Shown: piece after piece, positions 31,696 through 41,564 of the stretch
Position numbering within the stretch: the first letter of the stretch is position 1
Layout of the letters: each line of letters begins with the position of its first letter
Assembly (NCBI RefSeq): GCF_001056295.1
Contig: NZ_JVMD01000023.1
Coordinates: 124,001-188,000, forward strand
Direction: 5' to 3'
DNA length: 64,000 nucleotides
Source of the DNA: Corynebacterium halotolerans
GTDB taxonomy: Bacteria; Actinomycetota; Actinomycetes; Mycobacteriales; Mycobacteriaceae
The notes under the pieces: generated by a model
What the model saw: only the letters and a program-made list of their open reading frames with translations
Database searches by the model: none
What the model was told of the DNA's origin: nothing
Position numbers and translations under genes: made by a program

Positions 31696-32970
31696 ATGAA
31701 GCTGGATGCGTACGATTCCCACGAGCTCGCGCAGCTCAAGGATGATTTCGCGAAGGAGTACGCCGACCTGAAGGCCAAGGGCCTGAAGCTCGACCTCACC
31801 CGAGGCAAGCCGTCGGCGGAGCAGCTCGACTTCGCCAACCCGCTGCTGGGCCTGCCGGCACCGGATTACCTCACCGACTCCGGCGAGGACACCCGCAACT
31901 ACGGCAACCTCAAGGGCATCGCCGGCATCCGCGAACTGTGGGCCGGCCTGCTGGGCCTGCCGGTGGACAACGTCATCGCGGGTGACGCGTCCTCGCTGAA
32001 CATCCAGTTCGACCTGGTCAGCTGGGCCTTGCAGTTCGGCACGGTCGATTCCGAGCGCCCGTGGAACGAGGAGCCGGTGCTGAAGTGGCTGTGCCCGGTG
32101 CCCGGCTACGACCGCCACTTCTCCATCACGGAGCACTTCGGCTTCGAGATGATCCCCGTGCCGCTCAACGACGACGGCCCCGACATGGACATGGTCGAGC
32201 GCCTGGTGGCGGCCGACCCGCAGATCAAGGGCATGTGGAACGTGCCGGTGTTCTCCAACCCGACCGGCGTCGTCTACTCGGAGGAGGTGTGCCGCCGCCT
32301 GGTGGAGATGCCGACGGCCGCCCCCGACTTCCGCCTGATCTGGGACAACGCCTACATGGTGCACACGCTGACGGACGAGTTCCCCGAGAACCACCCCGTG
32401 GTCGCCTGGGCGGCGGAGGCCGGCAACCCCAACCGCGTGTGGGAGTTCGCGTCAACGTCGAAGATCACCTTCGCGGGCGCCGGCGTGGCGTTCTTCGCGT
32501 CGTCGGAGGCGAACATCGCGGATTACGTGAGCCACGCGTCGATCCGCGGCATCGGCCCGAACAAGGTGAACCAGCTGGCGCACCTGAAGTTCTTCGGCGA
32601 CGCCGAGGGCGTGCGCGCGCAGATGCGGCGCCACAAGGAGTCGCTGGCGCCGAAGTTCGACCGCGTCCTGGAGGTGCTGGACAAGCGCCTGGAGGAGTAC
32701 GGCGTGGCGGAGTGGACCCGTCCGGCGGGCGGCTACTTCATCTCGCTCGACGTCGTCGACGGCACGGCGCGCCGCGTGATCGAGCTGGCCAAGGACGCCG
32801 GCATCGCGCTGACCGGCCCGGGTTCGTCGTTCCCGCTGAAGGAGGACCCGAACGACCGGAACATCCGCCTGGCGCCGTCGCTGCCGCCGATCGAGGAGCT
32901 CGAGGCGGCGATGGACGGCGTGGCCACGTGCGTGCTGCTGGCCGCGGCCGAGCAGTTCTCGCAGCGCTAG
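31696..32970 (+). CDS. aspT: Aspartate aminotransferase, class Ic (AspT-like)
   Basis: A 424-residue PLP enzyme transferring amino groups between aspartate and 2-oxoglutarate. It shows the actinobacterial class Ic pattern: L-D-L-T-R-G-K-P near the start, F-S-N-P-T-G, W-D-N-A-Y (PLP-binding Asp and Tyr), and S-T-S-K-I-T-F-A-G-A-G with the Schiff-base Lys. The C-terminal domain contains P-A-G-G-Y-F-I-S-L. ATG at 31696 follows AGAAGG by nine bases; an ATG at 31687 overlaps that site. Orthologous position next to the dnaX region is conserved in corynebacteria. Confidence 0.9.
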   Translation: MKLDAYDSHELAQLKDDFAKEYADLKAKGLKLDLTRGKPSAEQLDFANPLLGLPAPDYLTDSGEDTRNYGNLKGIAGIRELWAGLLGLPVDNVIAGDASSLNIQFDLVSWALQFGTVDSERPWNEEPVLKWLCPVPGYDRHFSITEHFGFEMIPVPLNDDGPDMDMVERLVAADPQIKGMWNVPVFSNPTGVVYSEEVCRRLVEMPTAAPDFRLIWDNAYMVHTLTDEFPENHPVVAWAAEAGNPNRVWEFASTSKITFAGAGVAFFASSEANIADYVSHASIRGIGPNKVNQLAHLKFFGDAEGVRAQMRRHKESLAPKFDRVLEVLDKRLEEYGVAEWTRPAGGYFISLDVVDGTARRVIELAKDAGIALTGPGSSFPLKEDPNDRNIRLAPSLPPIEELEAAMDGVATCVLLAAAEQFSQR

Positions 32971-32980
32971 CGGGACGTTC

Positions 32981-33844
32981 GTGGATCTTCCCGAGACTTC
33001 TTTTTGGGCGCGCCGCCTCTTCCCGGGGGCGGCGCGCATCGCCGTGCGCCGGGCCGTGTTGCCGGGGCGGCGCCGCAGGAAGGCGCGGCCGGGCATCCCG
33101 GTCAAGGTCGCCGAGTTTTCGCTTTACGACGTCCCGATCGACGACGACGCAGTTCCCGACGTGGTCGACGGCGGGGGAGCGCGATTCGCCGTCGCCGCCG
33201 ATGGGGGCGGGGATTGGCGTGATGGCGGGCGCGACGGCGGGCGCGACGGTGGACACGGCGGCGCCGCAGATGATGCGCCGCGCCGCGAGATCGCGGCGAT
33301 GACGGTGAACTTCGGCCGCGTGGATTTGAACCTGCGCACGCCGGGCGGCGATGACGTCCGCGTCGAAATGTTCCTGGTCGCGTACCCGGATTCCCTGGCG
33401 ACCCGCTTCGGCGGCGACGGGGATGATTCCGGCATCGCCCGCGCCGTCGCGGGTGCGGCGGCGCTGGTCGCGGATGATCAGGAAGCCGCCCGGCCGACGC
33501 CGGGGTCGGTGATCCCGGAGGCCGTGCGCATCGGCATGGGCGCCGACTTCGACGCGTCGCGGTCGACGACGCCGCACCTGTTGTGCGTCGCCCCGTACGT
33601 GTGGCCGGACGGCGTGCCCACCATCACCGAGGAGCCGGGCAAGATTTCCGTCCACGGGGACGCGGACGGTTTCCCCGACCGCGTCACCGGTCGTTCACGG
33701 TTGACCACGGTCACGCAGCTCGTCCCGATCACCGAGGAAGAGTACGCGCACGCCGACGCCCACGGGGTCGAGTCGCTGATGCAGTTGCTGGCCGACGTCG
33801 ACGCCGATCTGCGGGACCTGCGCCGCGCTTCCGTGGCGCGGTGA
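32981..33844 (+). CDS. Suppressor-of-fused-like domain protein (tentative)
   Basis: A 287-residue protein starting at GTG 32981, with a basic N-terminus and a Gly/Asp-rich linker (about 65-100). The C-terminal half has H-L-L-C-V-A-P-Y-V-W-P-D-G and T-Q-L-V-P-I-T-E-E-E-Y-A-H-A-D-A-H-G-V-E-S-L-M-Q-L-L, resembling bacterial SUFU-domain proteins (often toxin-immunity-like). Family assignment is from memory of these two blocks only. It lies 10 bp after aspT and 45 bp before the TIGR04222 gene, so it may be cotranscribed with the MNIO cassette. The start is uncertain. Confidence 0.55.
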   Translation: MDLPETSFWARRLFPGAARIAVRRAVLPGRRRRKARPGIPVKVAEFSLYDVPIDDDAVPDVVDGGGARFAVAADGGGDWRDGGRDGGRDGGHGGAADDAPRREIAAMTVNFGRVDLNLRTPGGDDVRVEMFLVAYPDSLATRFGGDGDDSGIARAVAGAAALVADDQEAARPTPGSVIPEAVRIGMGADFDASRSTTPHLLCVAPYVWPDGVPTITEEPGKISVHGDADGFPDRVTGRSRLTTVTQLVPITEEEYAHADAHGVESLMQLLADVDADLRDLRRASVAR

Positions 33845-33889
33845 CGCGGGGCTTCCTAAGATCACCGCCATGATTGGACGACCGCCGCG

Positions 33890-34903
33890 ATGACGAGTTT
33901 CGAGTATTTCCTGTTTTATTCGCGTCCCCTGTGGGGCGTCGACGGGCCGACCTGGCTGGTGCTCATGGGCGCCGCCTTCGTGGTGGGCATCGCGGTGTGG
34001 CTGGTGGTCGACATCGTGGAGAAGTCCCGGGCGCGCCGGGCGGTGCGCGAGGCATCGTCGGCCCCCGTCGGTTGGGCGCAGCAGATCGCGGCGACGATGG
34101 CCCCCGCGTACGCCGCGTACCTGTGCGGCGGCCGTCGCCGCGTCACCGATCTCGCCTTCGCCGAGCTGGCCCTGTCCGGGGCGGTGCCGCAGATGCAGTA
34201 CTCCCGGCGGCGGATCATGCTGGCGCCGGAGGTCAAGCAGGGCGCGGGCCAGTGGGCGCCGGGCGTTGCCGGGCCGTCCCAGGGGCTGAGCCCGGTGGCG
34301 GTGGCGATGCTCGAGTCGGCGCGCCGTTCGGGCAAGTTGAAGAAGCGGTCCGGTCGCGCTGCGGCCCGCGAGCTCGCCGCCGTGCGCGCCGAACTCGTCC
34401 GGGGCGGACTGGTCAAACCCGCGCGGTTGCTCCCGCACACGGTGATCGCGCTCGTCGCGTTTGCTGTGTTCGTGCTGGTCAACGTCGTGCGCGCGTATAT
34501 CGCGGCGAGCAATTACCGGCCGGTGAGTTTCATGGTGTTCCTGCTCATCGTCATGATTGCCACGGTCGCCCTCGTGGCCGCTTCGCGCACCGCCCCGGAG
34601 GTCACCGACGTGGAGCTGACCGACCGCGGTCGCCAGGTGCGGGCGGCGCTGGAGAACGAGGTGTCCCGCCTGGGCGACACGGTGGCCATGCTGCCGAGCC
34701 GGGGCCAGGGGCTCATGATCGTCGCCGTCGGTGGACTGGCCGCGGCGGCGATCGTCCCGCAGGTGCTGGTGCAGTCGTATTCGTCGATGATGTGGTCGTC
34801 GCCGTTCACCGGCGGTGATTCGTCGTCGTCGATGTCGGGCTGCGGCGGCTCATCCTGCGGCAGCGGGTGCGGCGGTGGCGGCTGCGGCGGGTGCGGCTCC
34901 TGA
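33890..34903 (+). CDS. TIGR04222-type membrane protein with Cys/Gly-rich tail (putative modification substrate)
   Basis: A 337-residue protein. Membrane segments lie at about 20-41, 183-204, 212-231 and 274-291. Between them is a cytoplasmic region with a D-L-A-F-A-E-L-A-L-S-G motif and an L-T-D-R-G-R-Q-V-R motif, features I associate with the TIGR04222 family. The last 35 residues are Ser/Gly/Cys only, with Cys318, 323, 327, 332 and 335 in G-C-G-G and S-C-G-S contexts. Such low-complexity Cys tails beside a DUF692 gene resemble precursor peptides of MNIO enzymes. The stop overlaps the DUF692 start (TGATG). Confidence 0.8.
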   Translation: MTSFEYFLFYSRPLWGVDGPTWLVLMGAAFVVGIAVWLVVDIVEKSRARRAVREASSAPVGWAQQIAATMAPAYAAYLCGGRRRVTDLAFAELALSGAVPQMQYSRRRIMLAPEVKQGAGQWAPGVAGPSQGLSPVAVAMLESARRSGKLKKRSGRAAARELAAVRAELVRGGLVKPARLLPHTVIALVAFAVFVLVNVVRAYIAASNYRPVSFMVFLLIVMIATVALVAASRTAPEVTDVELTDRGRQVRAALENEVSRLGDTVAMLPSRGQGLMIVAVGGLAAAAIVPQVLVQSYSSMMWSSPFTGGDSSSSMSGCGGSSCGSGCGGGGCGGCGS

Positions 34904-35874
34904 TGGGGCGTCCGCCGGCCCGCGCCGCCCGGGAGTTGTCGGGCCCGACCATCGCGTGGCGCCCGGGCACGGCCGCCGCGGTGGCGGCCGCGGCCCCCGC
35001 CTGGACGGAGGTCGTCGCGGACTCGCTGATCCATGGGGAGCAGTGCGGGACCCACGGCGCGCAAGGCTCCGCCGCGGAGGGGGCAGGCCGAGCGCGAGGC
35101 GGCACCGACCATGAGGGGAAAGGACGACCGCCCGGCGTCGTCGTCCCGCCCGCGCTCGCCGAGCTGATCGACCGCGGCACGGCGGTGGTGCCGCATGGCC
35201 TGCGCCTGTCGTTGGCCTCGGCGGATCCGCGCGACGTGGGCGATCCCTCGGTCCTCGCCCGGACGGCGGAGGCCCTCGGATCGCCGTTGGCCAGCGAGCA
35301 CATCGCCTTCACCAGGGCCGGCGGGATGGACGTGGGCCATCTGGTCGCGCCGCCGCAGACGAGGGAGCAGGTCGCGGTCATCTCGCGCAATTACCGCGCC
35401 GTCGCCGACCGCATCCCGGTGCCGGTGGCGCTGGAGCACGTCTCGGCGATGGTCGACTGGCCGGAGTCGGAGATGGCGGAGGGCGACTTCGCCGCGGAGG
35501 TGTGCGCCGCCACGGGTGCGGGGCTCGTTCTCGACGTGGCCAACGTCTACGCCAACGCGCTCAACCGGGGACTGGATCCGGCCACCGAGCTGGCGCGGTT
35601 TCCCGTGGAACCGATCGTCTACGTCCACGTGGCGGGCGGGCACATGCGCGAGGGGCGGTACGTCGATTCGCACGTCGATCCGGTGCCGCCGCAGGTGCTG
35701 GAGCTGCTGTCCCAGCTGGCGGACCGGTGCCGCTCGGCGGGCCGCGCCGCGCCGCCGACGCTGATCGAGCGCGATGGCGCGTACCCGTCGCGGGACGTCA
35801 TGCTCGCCGAGCTCGCGGCGGTCGGGGCCGCGCTTGACGACGCCCACGCCCCCTCCGAAGGAACCCACGGGTGA
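34903..35874 (+). CDS. DUF692 multinuclear non-heme iron oxidase (MNIO/MbnB-like)
   Basis: A 323-residue TIM-barrel enzyme of the MbnB/TglH/BufB superfamily, which oxidises Cys (or other) residues of peptides using a di- or tri-iron centre. Metal-ligand candidates lie in order: P-H-G-L (His98), S-E-H-I (His133), A-L-E-H-V (Glu178), L-D-V-A-N-V-Y (Asp211, Asn214), V-H-V-A-G-G-H (His242), V-D-S-H-V-D (Asp255, His257), and I-E-R-D-G-A-Y-P (Glu289). Residues 48-75 are a low-complexity insertion. ATG at 34903 overlaps the upstream stop. It probably acts on the Cys tail of the preceding protein. Confidence 0.88.
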   Translation: MGRPPARAARELSGPTIAWRPGTAAAVAAAAPAWTEVVADSLIHGEQCGTHGAQGSAAEGAGRARGGTDHEGKGRPPGVVVPPALAELIDRGTAVVPHGLRLSLASADPRDVGDPSVLARTAEALGSPLASEHIAFTRAGGMDVGHLVAPPQTREQVAVISRNYRAVADRIPVPVALEHVSAMVDWPESEMAEGDFAAEVCAATGAGLVLDVANVYANALNRGLDPATELARFPVEPIVYVHVAGGHMREGRYVDSHVDPVPPQVLELLSQLADRCRSAGRAAPPTLIERDGAYPSRDVMLAELAAVGAALDDAHAPSEGTHG

Positions 35875-36386
35875 CGTCCGGCGGGCACGATCGGCTGGCC
35901 GCGAGGCAGGCGGCGGTGGCGAGGGCGTTGGCGTCGTCAAGCGAAGAAGCCGCGGGCGAGGCGCTCGACGGTGACCCGGGGCCCGCTCTGGATGCGGGGC
36001 AGGTGGCGTGGTCGAGGACGCAGCTGCGGATCAAGCATGCGGGGGCGATCGCGCGGCGGGCGCCGATGCTGGCCGAGGCGGTGGCGGCGACCGGGCGCTC
36101 GTGGGCGGCGGAGTACGTGGCGTGGGTCGCGGATGGCGGGGGAGAATCCGGCGGCGGAGCGACCGCCGTTGACCCGGATCTCGCGGAGGCGGCGGAGTTT
36201 TCCGCGCACCTGTGCGGGCGGATGAGGGTGCCCGCGGCGGTCGTCGACGAGATGCTGGTGCTGCGCGATCTGGTGGCGGGGCCGTCGCGCGTGCGGGTGC
36301 TGCGGGGGTGCGGGCGGTGGATGATCCGCGTGGGCGGTCGGCGTCGATTCGGCGGGCGGGGATGTTCGAACGCGGCGGGTCGGTGA
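35871..36386 (+). CDS. Small helical partner protein of the DUF692 enzyme
   Basis: A 171-residue Ala/Arg-rich helical protein starting at GTG within the DUF692 stop (GTGA overlap). Helices such as L-R-I-K-H-A-G-A-I-A-R-R-A-P-M-L-A-E-A-V and L-A-E-A-A-E-F-S-A-H-L-C-G-R-M are compatible with the MbnC/TglI-type partners that bind the peptide substrate, but homology is not demonstrable by eye. The C-terminal 30 residues are Arg/Gly-rich and may be disordered. dnaX begins 26 bp downstream. Confidence 0.68.
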   Translation: MTSGGHDRLAARQAAVARALASSSEEAAGEALDGDPGPALDAGQVAWSRTQLRIKHAGAIARRAPMLAEAVAATGRSWAAEYVAWVADGGGESGGGATAVDPDLAEAAEFSAHLCGRMRVPAAVVDEMLVLRDLVAGPSRVRVLRGCGRWMIRVGGRRRFGGRGCSNAAGR

Positions 36387-36412
36387 TCCGGGCGGGCCGG
36401 TAGGCTGGGCGC

Positions 36413-39400
36413 GTGGCTCTGTACAGGAAGTATCGTCCGGCGACGTTTGCCGAGGTCGTGGGGCAGCGGCATGTGACCGACCCCCTTTCCGCGGCCCTGG
36501 AATCGCGTGGCGCGGACGGGGCCCCGGACCGGATCAACCACGCCTACCTGTTTTCCGGGCCGCGCGGTTGCGGCAAGACGTCGTCGGCGCGGATTCTGGC
36601 GCGCAGCCTGAACTGCGTGGAGGGGCCGACGGCGACGCCGTGCGGCAAGTGCGCGTCGTGCGTGGCGCTGGGGCCGGGCGGCCCGGGCAACCTGGACGTG
36701 GTGGAGCTGGACGCGGCGTCGCACAACAGCGTCGACGACATGCGCGATCTGCGGGACAAGGCGATGTACGCGCCGGCGGAGTCGCGGTACCGCATCTTCA
36801 TCATCGATGAGGCGCACATGGTCACCAGCCAGGGCTTCAATGCCCTGCTGAAGATCGTGGAGGAGCCGCCGGAGCACCTGATCTTCATTTTCGCCACGAC
36901 CGAGCCGGAGAAGGTGCTGACCACCATCCGGTCGCGCACGCACCATTACCCGTTCCGGCTGTTGCCGCCGAATCTCATGCGGGGACTGCTCGAGCGCATC
37001 GTCGGCGAGGAGGGCGTCGCCGTCGCCGATGACGTGTACCCGCTGGTCGTGCGGGCTGGCGGCGGGTCGCCGCGTGATTCGCTGTCCGTGATGGACCAGC
37101 TGTTGGCGGGTGCCGGGCCGGAGGGCGTGTCGTATGAGCTTGCGGCGGGCCTGCTGGGCGTCACGGATCAGACGTTGCTTGACGACGCCTTGTCCGCTCT
37201 GGCCGCGGGGGATCGCGCCGGGTTGTTCGGCGTGGTGGATCGCGTGGTGCGGTCCGGGCAGGATCCGAAGCGGTTCGCCGAGGATCTGCTGGGGCGCGTC
37301 CGCGACCTGCTGGTGATCGCCGCGGTGCCGAATGCGATGGAAGAGGGACTGGTCGATGCCCCGGAGGATCGCGTCGAGGCGATGCGCGAGCAGGCGACGT
37401 CGGTGCCCACGGGGACGTTGACGAGGTTCGCCGATGTGCTGCAGCGGGGTTTGCCGGACATGTCCGGGACGACGTCGCCGCGGTTGCTGCTCGAGGTGCT
37501 GTGCGCGCGGATGCTGCTGCCGGCTTCGGAGCAGTCGGTGGAGTCGTTGATCCAGCGCATTGAGGCGCTGGAGCGTGGCGGTGTTGCCGGTGGTGGTCAG
37601 CAGGGGCAGCAGGCCCAGCCGCACCAAACTCAGCAGCAGACCCAGCCGCACCAAGCTCAGCAGCAGACCCAGCCGCAGCAGGCGGCGCCCGCCGGTGGCC
37701 CGGGGGCGATGGGCGGGCCGGGCGGTCCCGGCGATGACCCCAACCTTTCGCCGTTGCAGCGGGCGCGTTTGGCGAGGCAGGCGCAGAATCCGCAGGCGGC
37801 GCCGCCCACGCCGCCGCAGCAACCCGCGCAGCCGGTTCAGCCCACGCCGGTTCAGCAGCGGCCGGAGCCCGCTCAGTCCGAGCCGCAGCAGTCGGCTGCA
37901 CAGCCGGAACCGGAGCAACCGACCGCGCAGTCTCAGCCGACGCAGCCCGAATCGCAGCAGCCGGCCGCACAGGCTCAGCCGTCGCAGCCCGCTCAGCCGC
38001 AGGTGCCCGCGCAGCAGCAGACCACCGCCGCGCCCGAGGTTCCCGACCAGGAGGAGCAGGCCCGCAAGGCCCGCGAGATGCGTGAAATCTCGCGGCGCAT
38101 GCAGGAGCAGGCCCGCGAACAGGAGCGGGCGGAACGCGAGCGCATGGCCAAGGAGCGCGAGGCCGCCGCCCGTGCCGCCGAAGGCGATGCCGGTTCCATG
38201 GCGCCGCAGCAGGAGGAGTCCGCTCCGGCGCAATCGGTGGAACAGCCCGCTCCGATGCAGCCGACCGGCCACTCCGCTCCGGCACAGCCGATGGGGCAAA
38301 CTACCCGGGCGCAGGCAACGGAACAGCCGCAAGAGCATTCGGCCCCGGCGCAGCGCGTGGAGCAACCCACCGCGGCGTACCCGAGCGAACAACCGACTCC
38401 GGCGCAGCCGGAGGAACGGGCGGACGAGGGGGCGGCGGGGACGTCGTCAAGCGATCACTTGCAGGCGCTGCGCGAAGCATGGCCGCAGGTCGTGGAGTAT
38501 GCGGGAGAGGGCAACATCCCCGTGCGCGTGATGGCGGCGCAGGCGGTGCCGGTCGCGCTCGACGAGGGCGTGCTGACCATCGGCCACCACACCGGGGCGC
38601 TCGCCAATCGCCTCAACGATCCCGCGAACGCCGCCGCGCTCGGTGCCGCCGTGCGGCGGGTGCAGGGCATTGAGGTGGAGGTGCGCTGTGTCGTCGGCAC
38701 GGCGCCGCGCGGTGGCGGGGACCGTTCGGGTGCCCGGCCCCGTCAGCACCAGGCGCCCGCCGGCGAGAGTTCGGAGGGTGCAAAACCTGCGGACTCGCCC
38801 CATGATCGGGCTGGATCAACCATTGGAGATGTCAACGAAGGGCATCCACCTGCGGGAATGAGCGGCGGGCACTCCGTCCCGGACGGTAGTGCGCCGGTTT
38901 CCGAGATGTCTCCGGCGCAGGCGGAGCGCCGCGTCGAAGCCCGTGAGGACGCCCAGGAGCAAGCCCGTGAACGGGCCCGCGAGCAGGCTGCGCCGACCCC
39001 GGATTCGGGCTCGGATTCGCCATCGGCGGCGGCTTCGGAGTCGTTCCGGGGGGCTGCTTCTGAGTCGGTTTCGGCGTCGGTTCCGGGTTCAGGCTCTGCA
39101 CCAGCTGCGGAGTCTGCTCCCAAGGCCGATGAGGGCCGCCCGGTGCCTGCGTACCGACGAATCCTCGAGCAGCGTCGCCGTGCCCAAGAGGCCGCGCGCC
39201 GCAACGCCGAAACCGGCAACGGGCCGTCCGGATTGGCCGATGCCCGCAACGCCGCAGGCGCTGCGCCGACGCGGGATCAGGCCGGCGATGGCGGGAAGAA
39301 GAAGTACGTTCCGCCGCCGCCCGCGGCCGGGACGCAAGGCGTGACCAAGCGTCGCCACGACGACATCCCGCTTCCTCCCGAGCCTTACGACGACGTCCCC

Positions 39401-39805
39401 CCGCCTCCCGAACCCGACTACGGCGGCTACCCCGACGACGGCGGTTACGCTCCGCCACCGGACTTCGGTGCTGGTCAGGGCGGTGGCCAAGGCGGCGCTC
39501 AACCTGCCGGACAAACGGGTGCGCAGCCCGGGGGTCGGTTCGGCGGCCAAGGCGGCGGACAGCCTGCCGGTCCATCTGGCAGCGCTCCGACGGCGCAGAC
39601 ACCGGGACAACCACCGGCTTCGGCGACGGCATCTGCTTCGGCGGCAGCACCCACTGCGGACCCCGGCGTCGCCGACGACGGCCTCGACGACGAGGAGCGC
39701 GAACTCCTCGACGCCGCCCGCACCCCGGGCCAGCTGGACCACCGCGACCAAAAGGAAGTCGTGATGGAACTGCTGGCCAAGGAACTCGGCGCCAAACCCC
39801 TGTAA
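36413..39805 (+). CDS. dnaX: DNA polymerase III subunit gamma/tau
   Basis: The clamp-loader ATPase of the replisome. The first 380 residues are canonical: Y-R-K-Y-R-P, Walker A G-P-R-G-C-G-K-T (49-56), zinc module C68, C77, C80, C83, Walker B I-I-D-E-A-H, and sensor S-R-T-H-H-Y-P-F. From about 385 to 1090 most is Gln/Pro/Ala-rich low-complexity sequence, interrupted by the actinobacterial tau-type domain (about 679-765, L-Q-A-L-R-E-A-W-P-Q-V). At 1130 residues it is much longer than the usual 650-900. No obvious slippery frameshift site was noticed. GTG start at 36413. Confidence 0.95.
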   Translation: MALYRKYRPATFAEVVGQRHVTDPLSAALESRGADGAPDRINHAYLFSGPRGCGKTSSARILARSLNCVEGPTATPCGKCASCVALGPGGPGNLDVVELDAASHNSVDDMRDLRDKAMYAPAESRYRIFIIDEAHMVTSQGFNALLKIVEEPPEHLIFIFATTEPEKVLTTIRSRTHHYPFRLLPPNLMRGLLERIVGEEGVAVADDVYPLVVRAGGGSPRDSLSVMDQLLAGAGPEGVSYELAAGLLGVTDQTLLDDALSALAAGDRAGLFGVVDRVVRSGQDPKRFAEDLLGRVRDLLVIAAVPNAMEEGLVDAPEDRVEAMREQATSVPTGTLTRFADVLQRGLPDMSGTTSPRLLLEVLCARMLLPASEQSVESLIQRIEALERGGVAGGGQQGQQAQPHQTQQQTQPHQAQQQTQPQQAAPAGGPGAMGGPGGPGDDPNLSPLQRARLARQAQNPQAAPPTPPQQPAQPVQPTPVQQRPEPAQSEPQQSAAQPEPEQPTAQSQPTQPESQQPAAQAQPSQPAQPQVPAQQQTTAAPEVPDQEEQARKAREMREISRRMQEQAREQERAERERMAKEREAAARAAEGDAGSMAPQQEESAPAQSVEQPAPMQPTGHSAPAQPMGQTTRAQATEQPQEHSAPAQRVEQPTAAYPSEQPTPAQPEERADEGAAGTSSSDHLQALREAWPQVVEYAGEGNIPVRVMAAQAVPVALDEGVLTIGHHTGALANRLNDPANAAALGAAVRRVQGIEVEVRCVVGTAPRGGGDRSGARPRQHQAPAGESSEGAKPADSPHDRAGSTIGDVNEGHPPAGMSGGHSVPDGSAPVSEMSPAQAERRVEAREDAQEQARERAREQAAPTPDSGSDSPSAAASESFRGAASESVSASVPGSGSAPAAESAPKADEGRPVPAYRRILEQRRRAQEAARRNAETGNGPSGLADARNAAGAAPTRDQAGDGGKKKYVPPPPAAGTQGVTKRRHDDIPLPPEPYDDVPPPPEPDYGGYPDDGGYAPPPDFGAGQGGGQGGAQPAGQTGAQPGGRFGGQGGGQPAGPSGSAPTAQTPGQPPASATASASAAAPTADPGVADDGLDDEERELLDAARTPGQLDHRDQKEVVMELLAKELGAKPL

Positions 39806-40037
39806 GGCAGCGCTGCGAGGCGTCTCCTTCCCGCTCCAATCGCAGGTGCGGGCAGTCTGGTGTGGGGCCGGAACGTCGTAAAGCAACCGTCCCCCTTCGC
39901 CCAGCGCGAACGCATTCGAAAACCGCCCGCGCCTGCCCGGCGGGATCCGGCGGCGCCGCTACAATCGGCGGCTACGTGGGCGAACACCGCCCGCACCCGG
40001 ACCCCCGGCCCCGAATCCCGAAAAGGACGAAAAACAC

Positions 40038-40373
40038 ATGAGCCAGCCCGACATGAACTCCATCCTCGCCCAGGCCCAGCAGATGCAGGCGCAGCTCGAG
40101 GCCGCGCAGGCCGAGATCGTCGCCGCCTCCGTGGTCGGCGAGGCCGGCAATGGGCTGGTGAAGGTCACCATGCGCGGGTCCGGCGAGGTCACCGACATCG
40201 AGCTGGACCCGAAGGTCGTGGACCCGGAGGACGTCGACGGGCTGCAGGACCTCATCCTCGGCGCGTTCGGCGACGCCACCCAGAAGGTGCAGCAGCTGGC
40301 GGAAGAGAAGATGGGGCCGCTGTCGCAGGGCTTCGGCGCGCTGGGCGACGGCCCGTCCGGCCTGGGATTCTAG
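40038..40373 (+). CDS. ebfC: YbaB/EbfC nucleoid-associated protein
   Basis: A 111-residue DNA-binding protein of the YbaB/EbfC family. Typical: [19 protein letters not shown] helix, [22 protein letters not shown] sheet, and [10 protein letters not shown] helix. It forms tweezer-like dimers on DNA. Conserved between dnaX and recR in bacteria; recR starts 16 bp later. The ATG follows AAAAGGACG. Confidence 0.95.
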   Translation: MSQPDMNSILAQAQQMQAQLEAAQAEIVAASVVGEAGNGLVKVTMRGSGEVTDIELDPKVVDPEDVDGLQDLILGAFGDATQKVQQLAEEKMGPLSQGFGALGDGPSGLGF

Positions 40374-40389
40374 GACCGGCGCACCGAAA

Positions 40390-41076
<687 letters not shown>

Positions 41077-41172
41077 GCCGCGTGGCCGATTGGCCCGCCG
41101 CGCTCATCCGGGCGCGGCGGGCCGGCGTCGTTTCGGGGCGGTGTCGGTGCCGACCTCCGCCGCCGCTGTGCT

Positions 41173-41305
41173 CTGTTTCGCCGGCCACCTCACTGCTGTG
41201 GACACCGAATCCAGCGCGGCGCCGCCGTCGCAAACCCAGATGCGCCCGTTACGTGCAGATACACCTGTTGCAACGGGCGCATCTGCCTGGAACCGGCGCA
41301 TCTGC
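41173..41305 (+). repeat. 133-bp direct repeat, copy 1
   Basis: Nearly identical to 41432-41564. It contains a hairpin with arms AGATGCGCCCGTT and AACGGGCGCATCT and a trailing GGCGCATCTGC, which also occurs singly near 41346. Both copies lie in the gene-free stretch 41077-41734 between recR and nagB, in which I support no gene. Confidence 0.85.
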
Positions 41306-41431
41306 GTGGGCGGGGATGAGGGGAGTGGTGCTGCCCGCATGGAACTGGCGCATCTGCCGCCGGCGACTTGCTCCCGTCCCGTGTCGCCGTGGTGCTCCGC
41401 CGTTGCTGCCGCTTCACCTCGCCGCGGCATC

Positions 41432-41564
41432 CTGTTTCGCCGGTCACCTCACTGCTGTGGGCACCGAATCCGGCGCGACGCAGCCGTCGCAAAGCCAGAT
41501 GCGCCCGTTCCGTGCAGATACACCCGTTGCAACGGGCGCATCTGCCTGGAACTGGCGCATCTGC
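41432..41564 (+). repeat. 133-bp direct repeat, copy 2
   Basis: Second copy, 259 bp downstream of the first, same orientation, differing at about a dozen positions. The internal hairpin is preserved. Confidence 0.85.

Noticed and set aside
35798..38392. 864-residue antisense frame opposite the DUF692 partner gene and dnaX
   Set aside because: Its sequence is Leu/Arg/Gly low-complexity with no domain. It mirrors third-codon GC bias of dnaX and is a typical shadow frame in high-GC DNA.
36413..39805. Programmed frameshift producing a short gamma form of DnaX
   Set aside because: I looked for an A-rich slippery heptamer followed by a hairpin near codon 380-450 and saw none.
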